DNA of 64,000 nt from Rhabdornis inornatus (GCA_013397075.1 VWZS01001985.1:496001-560000); one strand, 5' to 3'; positions 11,505 to 23,769 are shown, counted from the first letter of the stretch. Numbers and translations: made by a program. Notes: generated by a model not told the origin, from the letters alone.

Positions 11505-11862
11505 TGACTGAGGGAGCTGGAAAGGGGCTCAGTCTGGAGAAAAGGAGGCTCAGGAGGGACCCTGTGGCTCTGCACAACTCCCTGACAGGAGGGGACAGCC
11601 AAGTGACCCAGGGAACAGGGGATGGGTGAGAGGAAACAGCCTTAAACTAGGAGAGGTTTATATTGGAGATTAGGACAAATTTCTGCACAGAAAGGGTGGT
11701 CAAGCACTGGACAGGCTGCTCTGGGCAGTGCTGGAGTCCCCATCCCTGTAGGGATTCAAAACCCTGTGGATGTGGCCCTTGGGGACATGGGCTGGTGCTG
11801 GGGGAATGGTTGGACTGGATGATCTTAGAGGTGTTTCTAACCTAAATGATTCCATGATTCTC
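11505..11862 (+). mobile_element. CR1 LINE 3' fragment, ~360 bp
   Basis: One of the longer CR1 pieces here. In order: a diverged GGCTCAGTCTGGAGAAAAGG, AGGAGAGGTTTATATTGGAG, GGACAAATTTCTGCACAGAA, GGTGGTCAAGCACTGGACAG, GAGTCCCCATCCCTGTAGGG, TGGTTGGACTGGATGATCTT and CTAACCTAAATGATTCCATG. It belongs to the 'CCTAAATGATTC' subfamily, unlike the copy at 10866. It is not coding: this part of CR1 is mostly 3' UTR. Confidence 0.93.
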
Positions 11863-12471
11863 TGACAATCCAACCCTTGCAGTAAATCCCACAGCACCCC
11901 AGTGGGATGGTTGGAAAGAGTTTGTGTTGAGCTGAGCAATGTCTGAGCTTGCCAGCACGTAATTTCACTGTAAGAATTACAAACATTTTGATCAACATTT
12001 ATTAGTCATCAGATAATAGACACCCACATATTTTTGTCTGCTGTCTCTTGTGGGCTTTTAGGAGGTTTGCAGCAGTTTTGCAGATCACTGCCAGATGTAT
12101 CACCTGGGACCAGTATTTTTCTTATAGCTGAAGCTCCTGAAGCTCCCCTTGTGCCAAAAATTCACCTCTGCAGTTAAAAAATGTTCTTCCAGTGGAGCTT
12201 GGTGAATTCTTTTGTACAAAACTCTCAGGTGGGGAAATTTTCAATTCATCTGAAGTGCAGCTGGTTTGTGAACCAGCTAAAATCTCAGAGCTGACATGCA
12301 CCACAAAGATTCTGTTTTTATTCTGCATCACCTTTGTGTCTTGGTGTTTGCAGGGAAAATCACAAAGTGATGTGGATGTAGGTGAAAGGAAGACAACCAG
12401 AGGACACCCAAAGGATCCATAAGTGTGAGAAATGTTGATGTATATATACACCTTTAAGCAGCATTCAGGAT
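11863..12471. other. Unassigned AT-rich sequence
   Basis: No gene or repeat recognised. Open frames of about 75-110 codons on both strands are not supported. Confidence 0.55.
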
Positions 12472-12621
12472 TCTCTTCTCTTCTCTTCTCTTCTCTTCTC
12501 TTCTCTTCTCTTCTCTTCTCTTCTCTTCTCTTCTCTTCTCTTCTCTTCTCTTCTCTTCTCTTCTCTTCTCTTCTCTTCTCCTCTCCTCTCCTCTCCTCTC
12601 CTCTCCACTCCTCTCCTCTCC
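12472..12621. repeat. (TTCTC)n changing to (CTCCT)n array
   Basis: About 22 near-perfect TTCTC units, then CTCCT units up to a gap. The strand is purely pyrimidine for about 150 bases, so it is a homopurine-homopyrimidine tract with mirror symmetry. Confidence 0.98.
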
Positions 12622-12681
12622 NNNNNNNNNNNNNNNNNNNNNNNNNNNNNNNNNNNNNNNNNNNNNNNNNNNNNNNNNNNN
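12622..12681. other. Assembly gap (60 N)
   Basis: Sixty N inside the pyrimidine array; the real array is probably longer or shorter than drawn. Confidence 0.99.
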
Positions 12682-12745
12682 TCCTCTCCTCTCCTCTCCT
12701 CTCCTCTCCTTTTCTCTTCCTCTCCTTCGCTCTCCTTTCCTTTTT
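12682..12745. repeat. (TCCTC)n array continuing right of gap
   Basis: CTCCT units continue after the gap and decay into irregular CT-rich sequence. Confidence 0.95.
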
Positions 12746-14221
12746 TCTATCATCCTGCAGTCAGTAAATATTCCTTTTTCCCAATACCTAGCAGATCAGG
12801 TGGCTGTTTGATAGCTGCTAAAGCTGCTGTGATTCCTTAGTTCACGAGTGGCTCATTTCCTCCCTATGGGAGCTGCCCCATGTTAAGCTGCCTATGGATC
12901 AGAAGGCATGAATGCATTTATGGCCAGAGCAGCCTGGAGATGTAAGGACCAGCAGGATTTTGGGGCTGTCTGTGGCCATTTTCTCACTCACCCAAGGGTG
13001 GTGGATCTGGTGTTTTTGCCCTGATGCTCTGCAGAGCTGCCCCAGCAGCTCCAGGTGGGCTCTGCCAGGACACCCATCTGAGCTGGGCACTTCCCAGTGC
13101 AGGTAACTGGGCCATGCCAGATGGGTGCTGAAGGTGGCAGCTGCTCAGTGAGAGGGCTGGGGGTGACAAGAAATGTATTTGAAAGTGTGGCACATTTATT
13201 ATGCACCAGGATCTGGAAAGGAAGAAGAGTGAAGGATCAGATCCCCTTGGGTAGGAGGCCATCCTCTGGAGGTTGAACAGGAGCAAATGAAGGAGCTCAG
13301 CAGAGAGAGGGCAGTGCTGGAGGCTCTTGCCCTTGTCCTGGCTCTCCAGGAGGTTCTGTGTCCTGGCTCAGGGATTAAATACTGTAAAGGATCACCTCCA
13401 TTAACAAATAAAACCATCATCAGTGCTGGATCCATCAGCAGAGAGAGGTCTCTGGAGGTTGCACTAGAAGACCTTTGGTGGTCCCTTTTAAAGCAAGTTA
13501 TCCTTCCCCCCCTGAGACAGAGCTCTGTCAGCTGCTGGGCAATCAGGTTGCCCAAGACTGGATCTCAGGAGTTTCTTCCTTCCCAGTGAGCCTCACGTGC
13601 AGCTTCCCCTGCCCCCCCCAGCCTGAGTGCAGCTGGAGGTTCCACAAGCAGGCTGGGACCTGGCTGTGCTCCCCTTCAGATCTGCCAGTGAACCAAGAAA
13701 ATCTACTCATGTACTGCTTATTTCAGGAGAAACAAGTCCAGGCCTCTGATTTTCCCTTGGAGCCCAGTCCAGGAAGTCCTTGCTCCTCAGGCTCAGCAGA
13801 GCTCCCACTTTTGGGATGTGCTTGGTCAGATACCTCTGATGGACCAAATGGTCCCACCTGCCCTGTGTGCCCAAACCAACTTCTGTCCCTCCTGAATTTC
13901 CACAGAAAAGCTGTTTTTAATCTCAAAATCTCAAGATGATTCCCTCCCCCCACCCCAGTTTTGTCACTCTTCTTCCTGGATTCCAGCCCACTGAACCCAG
14001 TAGAAGCCACCAGTCAATGTGTAGTGTCTGTAGATTCCCCAAAGCCCCACCAAGCACCAGAGTTCTGCTGGATTTTAATTCCATGGCTCAACTCAAACCA
14101 GAGAGCTGGTTTGGTTCTGCCAGAAAGGGACAATACAGGAGCTCATGGAGTTTGAGGTGAGAGAGAAATCAAGTGCAGGGCAGCACTGGGGTAGGTATGA
14201 CATCCATAGAGTAACAGGTCA
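12746..14221. other. Unassigned sequence, possible CR1 remnant near 13440-13495
   Basis: No gene. The stretch 13440-13495 (TCTCTGGAGGTTGCACTAGA and following GGTGGTCCCTTTTAAAGC) resembles the very end of a CR1 copy in + orientation, but is too short and diverged to call firmly. Confidence 0.4.
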
Positions 14222-14376
14222 TGTGTATATGTGTATATATAAATACATGGGCAAACAGATATTTATTTGTTTGCACAGAAAAAACAGACATACTTGTGTG
14301 TATATATAAAGCATGAACAGACATATGAGAGAGTGTGTGTGTATATATATATACATACACATATACATATATATTT
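14222..14376. repeat. TA/TG-rich microsatellite cluster
   Basis: Several short runs of TATATA and GTGTGT, with ACATATAC repeats at 14351-14370, separated by unique bases. It leads into the duplicated block below. Confidence 0.9.
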
Positions 14377-14579
14377 AATTTTTAATTTTTTTTTTTTTTT
14401 TTACATAACTCATATAATTTGTGCTGTGGCAGCTCCGGAGTTGCCGTCACTCAGGATTTGCCTGTGCCCACTAGAGGCCAGTGTGCACCTGGAATTGAGA
14501 TGCCAGTGCACTAATTAACCCCCAGCCATCGGGAGGACCGTGTTTGCCGTGGGATGAAGCTCTGTTGCACAGGAGGTGC
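14371..14579 (+). repeat. 209-bp block, copy 1 (probable false duplication)
   Basis: Aligned base for base with 14581-14789 (offset 210), with only two mismatches, both in the low-quality-looking A/T run at the left end; the T run has the same length in both. A single N at 14580 separates the copies. This is what two overlapping contig ends look like when they are joined without merging. Confidence 0.9.
14468..14481 (+). promoter_or_regulatory. CTCF-like motif
   Basis: CCACTAGAGGCCAG differs by one base from the well-known CTCF core CCACTAGAGGGCAG. It is written a second time at 14678-14691 because of the probable assembly duplication. Binding is not shown by sequence alone. Confidence 0.4.
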
Positions 14580-14580
14580 N
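14580..14580. other. Single-N contig join
   Basis: One N between two near-identical 209-base blocks. Confidence 0.97.
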
Positions 14581-14789
14581 ATATTTTATTTTTTATTTTT
14601 TTTTTTTTTTTTACATAACTCATATAATTTGTGCTGTGGCAGCTCCGGAGTTGCCGTCACTCAGGATTTGCCTGTGCCCACTAGAGGCCAGTGTGCACCT
14701 GGAATTGAGATGCCAGTGCACTAATTAACCCCCAGCCATCGGGAGGACCGTGTTTGCCGTGGGATGAAGCTCTGTTGCACAGGAGGTGC
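14581..14789 (+). repeat. 209-bp block, copy 2 (probable false duplication)
   Basis: Second writing of 14371-14579; see that entry. It carries the second CTCF-like motif at 14678-14691. Confidence 0.9.
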
Positions 14790-17700
14790 TGGCCAGGGCA
14801 GGGCAGGTGGCTGTCCCCGGAGGGATGGGTAAACTCTTCCAGCTAGGAGCACCGTATAATCCTGGAAAAGCTTGGAAAATCCTGCCGTGCTGTCATGGCT
14901 TGAGCATGGCACCTGCTCAGATCCTCTTCTCCAGCCCTGCAGAGCCAGGCAGGCACATCCCCTGGGTGTCCTCGGGGACAACTGGGACACTGTGGTGGCA
15001 GAGCAGGTCCCACAGCTTCCTGTGCTGTGCCACTGCCATCTGGGCACCCAGGGCTGGAGCTGGGCAAATAAACCCTCTGTGGCTGCAAACTGCAAGGTTT
15101 GGATGGCTCTGAGAAGTGAAATCAGTTCCTGAAGAAAAAGGGAAGCCCATTGTAATGCTTGGTTGAAATGGGGTGTTTCATGGTGTTTCACACAAGTTTT
15201 CCCCTCAATGTGGGCAGCAGCAGCAGCAAATTGAAACACCTTTCTCCATAGGAGATCATTTCCATAACAGCAGAGCCTTTGGTTAGTGCATGTCACAATA
15301 AAACATGCACTTTTAAACTCGAAATGTGTGCATTTAGCCCAACTTTGCCAGTCACAGACCCAGCTGGGGCTCCTCTTCAGCAATGGGGGATGAGCCAGGA
15401 GGGTGGCACTGCTGTGAGTGGGGCTGAAGGGCAGCAAGGGGGGAGTGTTCTGCTGTGTGAGCTCCTCGATAGTGCAGCTGTATTTTGGGAACTCCTCACC
15501 CACTGTTGGTGTTTTTTAAAACCTTGTTTATTGCTTGGCTGCCTTTATCTTTAGCAGACAGAAAATGAGACCAGTGTTATTCCTGTGGGTAACAAGTTCT
15601 GTCTTTGGCCAGCCTGGGGGAAACAGGGATGTCCAGGAGCACAGCTTCATGTTCTGTTAGAACCCCAAACCCAAATGCTCAGTCCTAAATCCCTTTTACT
15701 CATTTCCCCCCCCTGTAGAGCACAATAAAGACAAGAAACAAAAGCAAGGTGATATTTTTCCCAGAATCCTTCCAAAATGTATTCTTTCTGCCTCTTACAC
15801 TCCCAACTTCACAACTTGGATGAGCTGAGATTTATTTCAACATGACCTGACTGATGTTAAAGTCCCAGGAATGACCCCAAGGACTGGGGTGGAGGTTCCA
15901 TCTCAGTGGTCAGAGGCAGACACCGAAAAAATAAGAATGGCACATGTGTACATTATATATCATGTCAACATCCCTTCTGTCCTCAGGTCAGGGGAGTTCT
16001 TCTGCTTGCTTAAAAATGGGCATTTTCCCCTTGCCCCATGCCCCAGAGCAGCTAGTGGCAGAGAAGACCAAAGATCTGGTGCTGCTCAGTGCCAGCACCC
16101 TGAGGCAGGATGCCCCTGAGGGACTGGGTTCAGAGGAACTGCCAAACCACAAAACAAAACAAATGTTTTGTTTTTCGCTTTTTACAGATAATCCATGTGA
16201 GCAAAAACCTCCAGGAGAGGATTTGGGGTCACTGTGTCAGGGCCAGAACAAGTGGGGAGCAGCCCTGAGGAGAAACAACTCATTATTTGATGATTAGAAC
16301 CTCTTTGCTCTCACCCCAAAGCACAGCCTGTGGTTTAGAGGGGTCTGGTGGAGGGTGGGGATCCTGGGGCTGCATCCCAAGGGACCCATTCCCCAGCCAG
16401 GAGTGTCTCAAAGGAGTGCAGCCACCCAGGGGTTAACCAGGATCCTCTCTCCATGCACAGCTTTCCTGCCAGCCTGCTGAAATCCACTAACAGAATTAGC
16501 ACTGGAAATTTGTGCAGTGTGCTATGCAGGGGGAAGGAAAAAAAAAAAGGGAAAGAAAAGCACGAAATATATTTAATCTCTCATTTCAGAATTGCATTTG
16601 ACATCTAAGTTAAATAAAATGTTCCTGAGGTCATTAAAAATCAGAAATAGTACAAGATTTGGGTTTACCATAGTTTCAGAATGAATCAGGTTTCTGAACT
16701 TGTTTTAATCTCTGTATAATTGCTTTTCTGTATATGGTAACCTTTAGAAAATGAGTTTAATAATTAGTCATCTCAAACTAGTTAAGGACAACATCCTGCC
16801 CTCAGTTCAGTTTTATTTTCAACAAAAAACCAATGCCAGAGTAAATTCTTCACTATGGTTGGAAACATAGATTCAGGCTACATGTTCAGCAGGTGAAACA
16901 GCTTGCATTAAGCCCCCTAAAAGTTTGAAAGTTCAACAATTCTCATCTTGATGGCTTTTCATTCTCTCTCTCTAAGAAAAATGGGAAGAGAAGAGGGAAA
17001 TATGAAGAAGCAGCATCAACCATGGCTGGTCCCCAGTCCCAGAACAGAGCAAGGAGAGGGTTTTACTGGATGGTGGAAAGACCTCATGCCTGGAACCTGC
17101 TTTTCTGCAGGCCTGGGCAGAACCCAGGAAGTTCCAGCTCGTTTGGGCTCGTTGCTGGTGCCTGCATTGCCTGTCTGGAGATCACCATGGCTGGGTCATG
17201 CTCAGGGCCCTCCTCCTGTCCTCACCACCATCTCCCCCTTCCCTCACTATGATCTAAGACTCATCTCTTTCTCTCTCCCCATCCCACTTCAGAGCAGCAC
17301 GCAGGTATGGATCTCTGCCATGTTTTTCAGTTTTCCAGTGCCCACAGCTTGTCCTCCCTGGTGGGTCCATACCCTCCAGGTCAGTGGTTCAGCACTGTCA
17401 CTGTCCACAGCTGCTGTGTCCCACAGGAGGCAGGGCTGTATCCCAGCACTGCCATCCATCAGCTGTCCCCTTCCTCTTCCCTCTCGATTTCTGGCAGCCT
17501 GGTGCAAATCTGGACCACAGGTTTCCCTCACTGTCCTCCTGCAGACTTCCTTTCTCCATCACACTGGAAAAGGCACTGCAAATACATTCCTCTCCATTGT
17601 CTTGTGTTTAATTTAATTTACATTTCCAAAGGTGTGGACCTGCCACCATTTCCCTGGAGGGATTTAGAACCTGATAGATCTCACTCTGGGAAACTACTCA

Positions 17701-19942
17701 AGCATCCTGCTGCCCACTTCATATTCCCATTTCATCTCATTATGACAAAACCTCTGGTTGATTTGTAGGAGCTCCTGGTTTGCTGACCAGGTCCTTCCTG
17801 CTAAAGCCAGTGGTTTCCATGGTGCACAGGCTGATGGCAAGTGCTCCTGGCTTAGAGTGGCCTTCCTGGCCATCCTGTTCCACTCGGAGGGACAGTGCTG
17901 CCCTCCTGTTCACCTGGTGTCTGCAGAAGGGGTTAACCACCCTGGGAACTCCAGTTCCTGGTCCAGCTCCCAGCCCTGGAGTGCCCAGCACAAAGCTCCC
18001 ATCAGGGGTGGGCTGGAGCTGTAATCCCACAAATGTGCTAATATTTGGATCAGGAGCACTCAGTGCTTAAATGTCTCTCGCAGAACGCTGAGAGCGTATT
18101 TTGCTAAAGCAAACTGCAATTACATTTAGTATCTTCAATTTAGCTTGACATGTTGCCTCTAGAAAGCAGAGATGTGTTGTGTTCTGAGCTCTGCAGCACT
18201 GGCAGTGTCTCTGACCCTCCCTTGTCTCCTCTGGAGCCCCCCCAGACCCTCTCCTGGGCTGCCTGGCCAGGGAGCAGAGCTGAGGGCAGCAGGGAGGAGC
18301 CACTGATGCAGGCACAGCTATTTCTGTCACTGCACTGAGCATTGCCCAGCACTGACCAAGGACATCAAACCAGAGCAAATCCAGCAGCAAAAGCCAGCTG
18401 GGAACAGCCACCTCTGTACAGGAACCAGGGGAAGCAGCTCACCAGAACCCAGTGACAGCTCCAGTCTGGAGCAGCAGAATGAGGGAGTTTTCCCCAAGCT
18501 GAGAGCCCATCTAGGATTTGGACTTGGATTTGCTTTTCACTGTCCCCGTGGAATAAAGGTATAATTGACACATCCTCTCTATTGTCCATACAGGGGTGAG
18601 GGTTTCCTCCCTCTTCTCAGGGAAGAGCAACAGACTGAAGACAAGCTGATGAACTAGATCCACTTCTGCAGTCTTCACAAAGTTGTTTTTGGGTCAGAAA
18701 TAACTCCTGGTAAAAGTAGCAGTCAAGTTCCCTGCCCAGTCCCACACACTGATACCCACTGTTGCCCTTTTGCCCCATCTTCCCCTCTCCCTTTCTTGTT
18801 GCAGTTCTCAGTTTTTACAGTGCTGAGGGGCAAAAAGTTTCTCATCAGTCCACTGTTACACTGGACTTTGGAAACAGCCATGCCAGAAGTAAAGGGGGCT
18901 CATGGCAAGGAGCAGAGTCCTTCATGGGCCAATCAATAGTCCCCTGATACACCCTCGTCCTGTCAATCCAGGTTACTTGCACGAATATTTCTGTTGCCAA
19001 AGTTTTCTGTGATATTTTTTCAAACACTCATAGCTTAGGTCAGTTTTTTGATCACATTCCTGCCCCATGGTCGTCATGCACAGCACCCAACCCACGTGGG
19101 GCTCAGGTGTTCTGCAGATCCTGGACCACCCATTCAAACATTCTCACTGAAAGCCAAAAAGAAAGCAGGGGTTTGTGAATAAAGTGCCTTAAGACAGAAA
19201 TCTAAGGTGCCTCAGAGTGTCAGGAGGGAGTGGGTCTCCCATAGGTCCCATTGCATCCATGAGGAATTCTCAGCTATCCCATTTCTGTGGTAAAACCTGT
19301 CTGTGTTTAGATATCCAGTGTGTCCCTGGGTTTCTGGAGCTCCAGGGCTCCTCTGGAGCTGAAGTGGTGTGTGCTTGTATAAACCTCAAAGCTAGAGCAG
19401 CTCTGGGTTTTTAAATTTAAAATACAGGGAATTTAAACTATGGGAATGCTGATACCTGGAAAAGCTGATGTCTGCCAGCAGGAGTTTTCTGGGCTGCTTG
19501 GTGTGAAACATGTTTTCAAGTCCAGGGCAAATGCTGAACATGAGGAAGAACAAAGCACTGCAGGAAAAGAGGCAAACATGTCCCCAGCAGGGCAGCACTG
19601 GAGTGTGGCTGGGTCTGGACCACACAGCCCCTGCTGCTGCACAGAACCTTGTGAGGGGAGACAGCTGCAGTGGTCACTGTCCAACATGGGCATCCCACAG
19701 CTCAGGGATGGTGCCCATGGTACTGGCTCATGTCTAACTGGTCCCTAAGGCTGAACTTGCTCCTCTGCTGAAGGTCTGGTGGCACAGCTGCTGCCTGAAA
19801 GCACCACATCTCCCTGGGCCTGCCAGAGATCCTACTGCCCAAGCACCCTTCCATCTCATCCCTGTGTTTGACATCATTCTGCTCAGCAAGGCTCAAAGGC
19901 ACCTGGATGTGGAGGCTCCAGTGTCCCACCTGGTGGCAAAAC
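14790..19942. other. Unassigned sequence, no gene seen
   Basis: About 5 kb without a repeat I can name or a supported exon. The longest frames are 260 codons on minus (14721-15503, which runs into the duplicated assembly block) and 222 codons on + (16948-17616). Both are Pro/Ser/Leu-rich, overlap other frames and have no recognisable domain. 16560-16860 is AT-rich. The region 18720-19350 has the look of a mobile-element remnant, but I could not place it in a family. Confidence 0.5.
19937..19942 (+). repeat. 6-bp target site duplication, left
   Basis: CAAAAC, repeated at 20573-20578, directly bracketing the LTR. Confidence 0.65.
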
Positions 19943-20572
19943 TCTTGGATCCCAGAAATCTGGAGTTTTTGAGCTTTCTGTGCTTCCAGGCACAGACCCC
20001 TGGAAAACACTGCTCTGGACTGAAACCTTGGAGAAGGCTTGGAAATATGAATAATGAGTTAGAAATCACAAATGTGTAGTGGGTTAGGTGTGTGTATTTT
20101 CACTGGGTGATGGGTTTTAAATTTGAGGTTTTTATAGTACAGTGGTGGATATGGGACAAGATGGAGAATTTGGGGTGGTGTCTTTTTCTTTGTTCATCTT
20201 CTTCTTCTTCCATCTTCTTCATGGAACTCAGGCAGTGACCTTTGGTTGGTCAGTCAAATGTCACTCTAAGGGTCGTGGGAATCTATTATTGGGTTAAAAG
20301 GATAATTAATGTAGGTGTTAAACTTCTATTGGTTTGTTTAGCTTTAAAAGGCCTTGAAGCAGGCTCAGCTGTGGCCATTTTTCCCACTTCTAGCAAGGAG
20401 CTAGAGGTGCTGTCATAGTTTCTGTAGTTTCTGATAAGATATAATAAACATCCAAGCCCAAACATGAGAATTGTCCCAATCGTGTTTCTATTAATCCTGG
20501 CTGTGAGGGAAAACAGATGAGACTGATGACAAACCACTAATGAGCGGTGCAAAGCCCAGCACACAGCCCACA
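19943..20572 (+). mobile_element. Solo LTR of an endogenous retrovirus family, copy 1
   Basis: About 630 bases homologous throughout to 33455-34070, and flanked by a CAAAAC duplication. The left end is TCTTGG where the sister copy has TGTTGG, so the usual terminal TG appears mutated; the right end is CCCACA. A polyadenylation signal AATAAA lies at 20443-20448. The TATA region is degraded here (GATAATTAAT). No internal retroviral sequence lies on either side, so this is a solo LTR left by recombination between two LTRs. The 6-bp duplication is typical of class II (ERVK-like) elements; the family name is inference. Confidence 0.8.
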
Positions 20573-20578
20573 CAAAAC
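20573..20578 (+). repeat. 6-bp target site duplication, right
   Basis: CAAAAC, the partner of 19937-19942. Confidence 0.65.
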
Positions 20579-23485
20579 CACCTTGGCTTGGATGGCCTGT
20601 GGGACTGGTGGGGAAGGAGGTGGGAGGGCAAGGCAGGAATGGCACTGTCCTGGGCCTGTCACCATTCTGTCATGCTCAGTGTCTAAATAAATGCCAACAA
20701 GCTCCAAGTAGTGGCTGGGGTACGTCCAGGAGAGTTCACCAAAGTCAGCATCTAAATGAGGAAATGCTGGATTTGGGAAGCTTGTCCATAGTGTGTGTGT
20801 GGAAGCAAGTCAGCACAAGAAGGTCCCTTCCCCCTCCCTTCCCTGTTTGCTTTTGCTTCACTCCTGAGCAAATGAAGACAACAGCTGTGTTATTTAACAG
20901 TGTGTGTTTTACTACCAGTGAAGAATGGGCCTTTAAAAGAGGCAAAATGCTCTGTTCGCTTCTAGGTAAATGTGGAATTGCAGGTTTGGCCAGGATGACC
21001 CAAACAATAAAAGTGCAGCTGGAGCATTGAAAGCAGAGTTGGTGGCAAGGATGGTTGGGATTGGCTGGACTAACTGGAATGGTGATCAAAAGGACAATTA
21101 TGCTGCTTTAGGAGCAGAGCCATTTGCTACATATTACTATAATAGCAAACCTTAAGGATTTCTGGATATTCAAAGATGGGATCAAACACTAAAAAAAATT
21201 TTTAAATCTCTCTACTGCTACTATTTTTCTAAAGGTCACTCAGATACCCTAACCATTGCTTTCCAATGAAAACCTTGGATGAAAACCTTGGATGGCATCC
21301 AGGAGCAGAGGTTGTCTGATGCTGAGCAAAGCAGATGAGAGCAGCTCTGGGGGCCAAATTTGAGCTGACCTGGAAAAGCCCACCATAGGTACCAGAATGG
21401 ATGAAACCACATCAATGCACAACTCCACACGTGCTCAACCAAAATATTTCCCCTGTTCTCAGCTGACTGCTGGCATTTACCTCTTTGAGCTGCCTTGACC
21501 CTAAAGCCTAGCTTAGGGAAATGTTGAGTCTGGGGAAAAAAAGAGTGAATTGAATATTCATGCTGCAGTTGCAAGGAAAGTTGTGTGGAGAATAACTGAC
21601 ATGAATGACACAACACATCCAACATCTTGTCTGAAGCACTCAGCAAGGAAGCTTGAGCGTGCAAGGCATTTTGAAACCTAAATGGGAACGTTTACATCAG
21701 CTCAGGTGGCAGTCAAAGGAGAGCTGATGCATCTTTGGGGTTAGTTTGATGCAAATGTGCACTTGAGGAGAAATGTGATGGTTGGTTAGCCAAAGGCGAG
21801 TGGTAATGTGTGCTAAAAAGGCCATTGTATTGATTGAAACGCATCTAGAAAACATCAGGCTGATGTAAAACATGAGTAATCAGCACAAGCTAAAGGCTGT
21901 TTCATGGAGCTCACCAGCATGTGTTTGTGAGCACCCTTCATTAATAAATCAATGGAATATTCGTGCTGGCAGAGGGTTCAAAGCAGCTCTGGGGAGCTGC
22001 TGGAGGAGATGGCTCTGTCCCAGGCTGCTCGAGGAGGTGGCTGTGCCTCCAGAGGGCTGGGCACTGCCAGGGTGCTCAATGACACCAAGGAGAGTGGCCA
22101 TGGAGGAGGGTGGTCCTGGACAAGATACCCCAGGGAGGGATGTGCCTGCAGCACTGGGGCTGTCTCAGGACCAGCAGGCAGCTCCTGGGCTGGGAGAGCC
22201 CTGCACCCCAGCAGTGCAAAGGAAGTTTGATTTCACAGAGTGCATCCCTCACTCTTGTCCCGTATCCGTTGCAGAGGAGATCTCCACTGGCTCTTACAGA
22301 GGCCTCCAATCCACAGATAATCAGAGATGCTGTGGATCATGTGAGCCATAAACGTAGCAGATTCTGGCAGCAGTTGCAGGTCAGAGTGAGCTGTGGTGTG
22401 GCCCTTAAAAAAGCCGTGTTTTTTGATAAGTGACTGAATTTTCTCTGCCTCCATCCCCTCTCCCTCAACACTGCTGCTGGTTACCTGACGGACTCAGACA
22501 TTTCTCTCTATGGGACATTCTGCACATCCTGGGCACCAAGTCCCTGACTCCTGAAGGACAGGTCCTCTTCCTCTCTCTCATTCTGGGACCACACAAACCT
22601 CTTGTGATGCTTCATGACAGAGCTGACCAGGTGGATCTGTCTCGAGCCACGTGTGGGGTTCAGAACCCCTGTGCTGATGCACACCCCATATGAAACATTT
22701 TGCATAGGGAGCACTCCTGCTGCAGATACTCTGCATTTTTGTGGTCCTGGAGCTTAAAAATTGTTCTCCTCCAGCCTTCAGAACTGATCTGGAGTTCTGA
22801 CTTCCCCCCCGGTCTCTTTCTCACAACACGATTTGTGTAAAATCCAGCATCTCTGTCCAGAGCTGATTTTGGAAGGAGAGGCCAGGAGTGAGTCCAGCTT
22901 CTTCCCCAGGGCATGGGGCAGCAATTAGTGGATCTTTTCCTCTCAGAGCTGGAAGCAGGACCAGACAATTCAGAAGTAAACGTGTTTTCTGGCTGCTCTC
23001 CCCACCACTTGCAGAGCAAGGCACCTTTCAGGCACTTTTCTGAGCTGCTGAGGAGCTCCTGTCCTGGCAGCATTTTTAACCACCACATCCTCCCACTCCT
23101 GGGGTTCTCAGCCTGTAAATGTGAGCTAAAAGAACTGCAGACCCAGATCCCTGCTCCCAGCCTGCACCTCCTGGCTGCTCCAAGGCTGGGAGCAGGCTGT
23201 GCTCGTGGCTCAAGGGAGATTTTGGTGCAAGAGTGAGCGAAATGGCTTTGGGATCTTGGCAATATTGCCAGCTCTGTGCTGTTGGGTGCTGAAGCTTCCC
23301 CCTGCTGATGGTAATGCGGGCTGATGGCTCTGTCACAGCGAGGGGCTGTGACAGCAGCTGACTCTGACGTGGCCCTGGGGTGTCACCGTGCCATGGGTGT
23401 GCGGGGCAGGGGTGGCACTGCCGCCTGTGACAGTGATGCTGCAGGACACGGGGACACCGCTGAGAGATGGCCATGGGCTCTGAGG
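20579..23485. other. Unassigned sequence
   Basis: No gene or recognised element. Small local oddity: a 14-base unit (GAAAACCTTGGATG) is tandemly doubled at about 21269-21296. 21540-21960 is AT-rich. Confidence 0.5.
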
Positions 23486-23650
23486 GCTGCTGGGCAGGGA
23501 CAGGAGGGATGGGACAGCTCCTGGGCAGGGACAGGAGGGACAAGATGGCTCTGGTGGCTCCTGGGCAGGGACAGGAGGGATGGGACAGCTCCTGGGCAGG
23601 GACAGGATGGCTCTGATGGCTCCTGGGCAGGGACAGGAGGGATGGGAGCG
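23486..23650 (+). repeat. GC-rich minisatellite, ~31-bp unit, five copies
   Basis: Five units starting GCTCCTGGGCAGGGACAGGA (the first has GCTGCTGG). Units 1 and 3 end GGGATGGGACA, unit 5 ends GGGATGGGAGC; units 2 and 4 carry a GATGGCTCTG(G/A)TG ending, so two unit types alternate and give a higher-order period of about 70 bases. Typical of a hypervariable minisatellite. Confidence 0.92.
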
Positions 23651-23769
23651 CTCTGACACTGATGCAGGAGGAGCGTGGTGGCACTGCAGTGCCAAGTGTT
23701 CATCCCCTGTGGTGGGGGAAGCGATGCAGGTAATGGGATTTGGGGTTGGAAGGAACAGCCTCCTCCATC

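Noticed and set aside
14721..15503. 260-codon minus-strand open frame, the longest here
   Set aside because: It runs into the second copy of the probable false duplication, shows no domain, is low in complexity, and overlaps frames on the other strand.
16948..17616. 222-codon + frame
   Set aside because: Pro/Ser/Leu-rich with no recognisable domain, overlapped by other frames in the same stretch; length within chance for this composition.
18720..19350. Possible further LTR or old transposon
   Set aside because: It has the feel of a repeat, but I found no terminal motifs, flanking duplication or second copy in the window.
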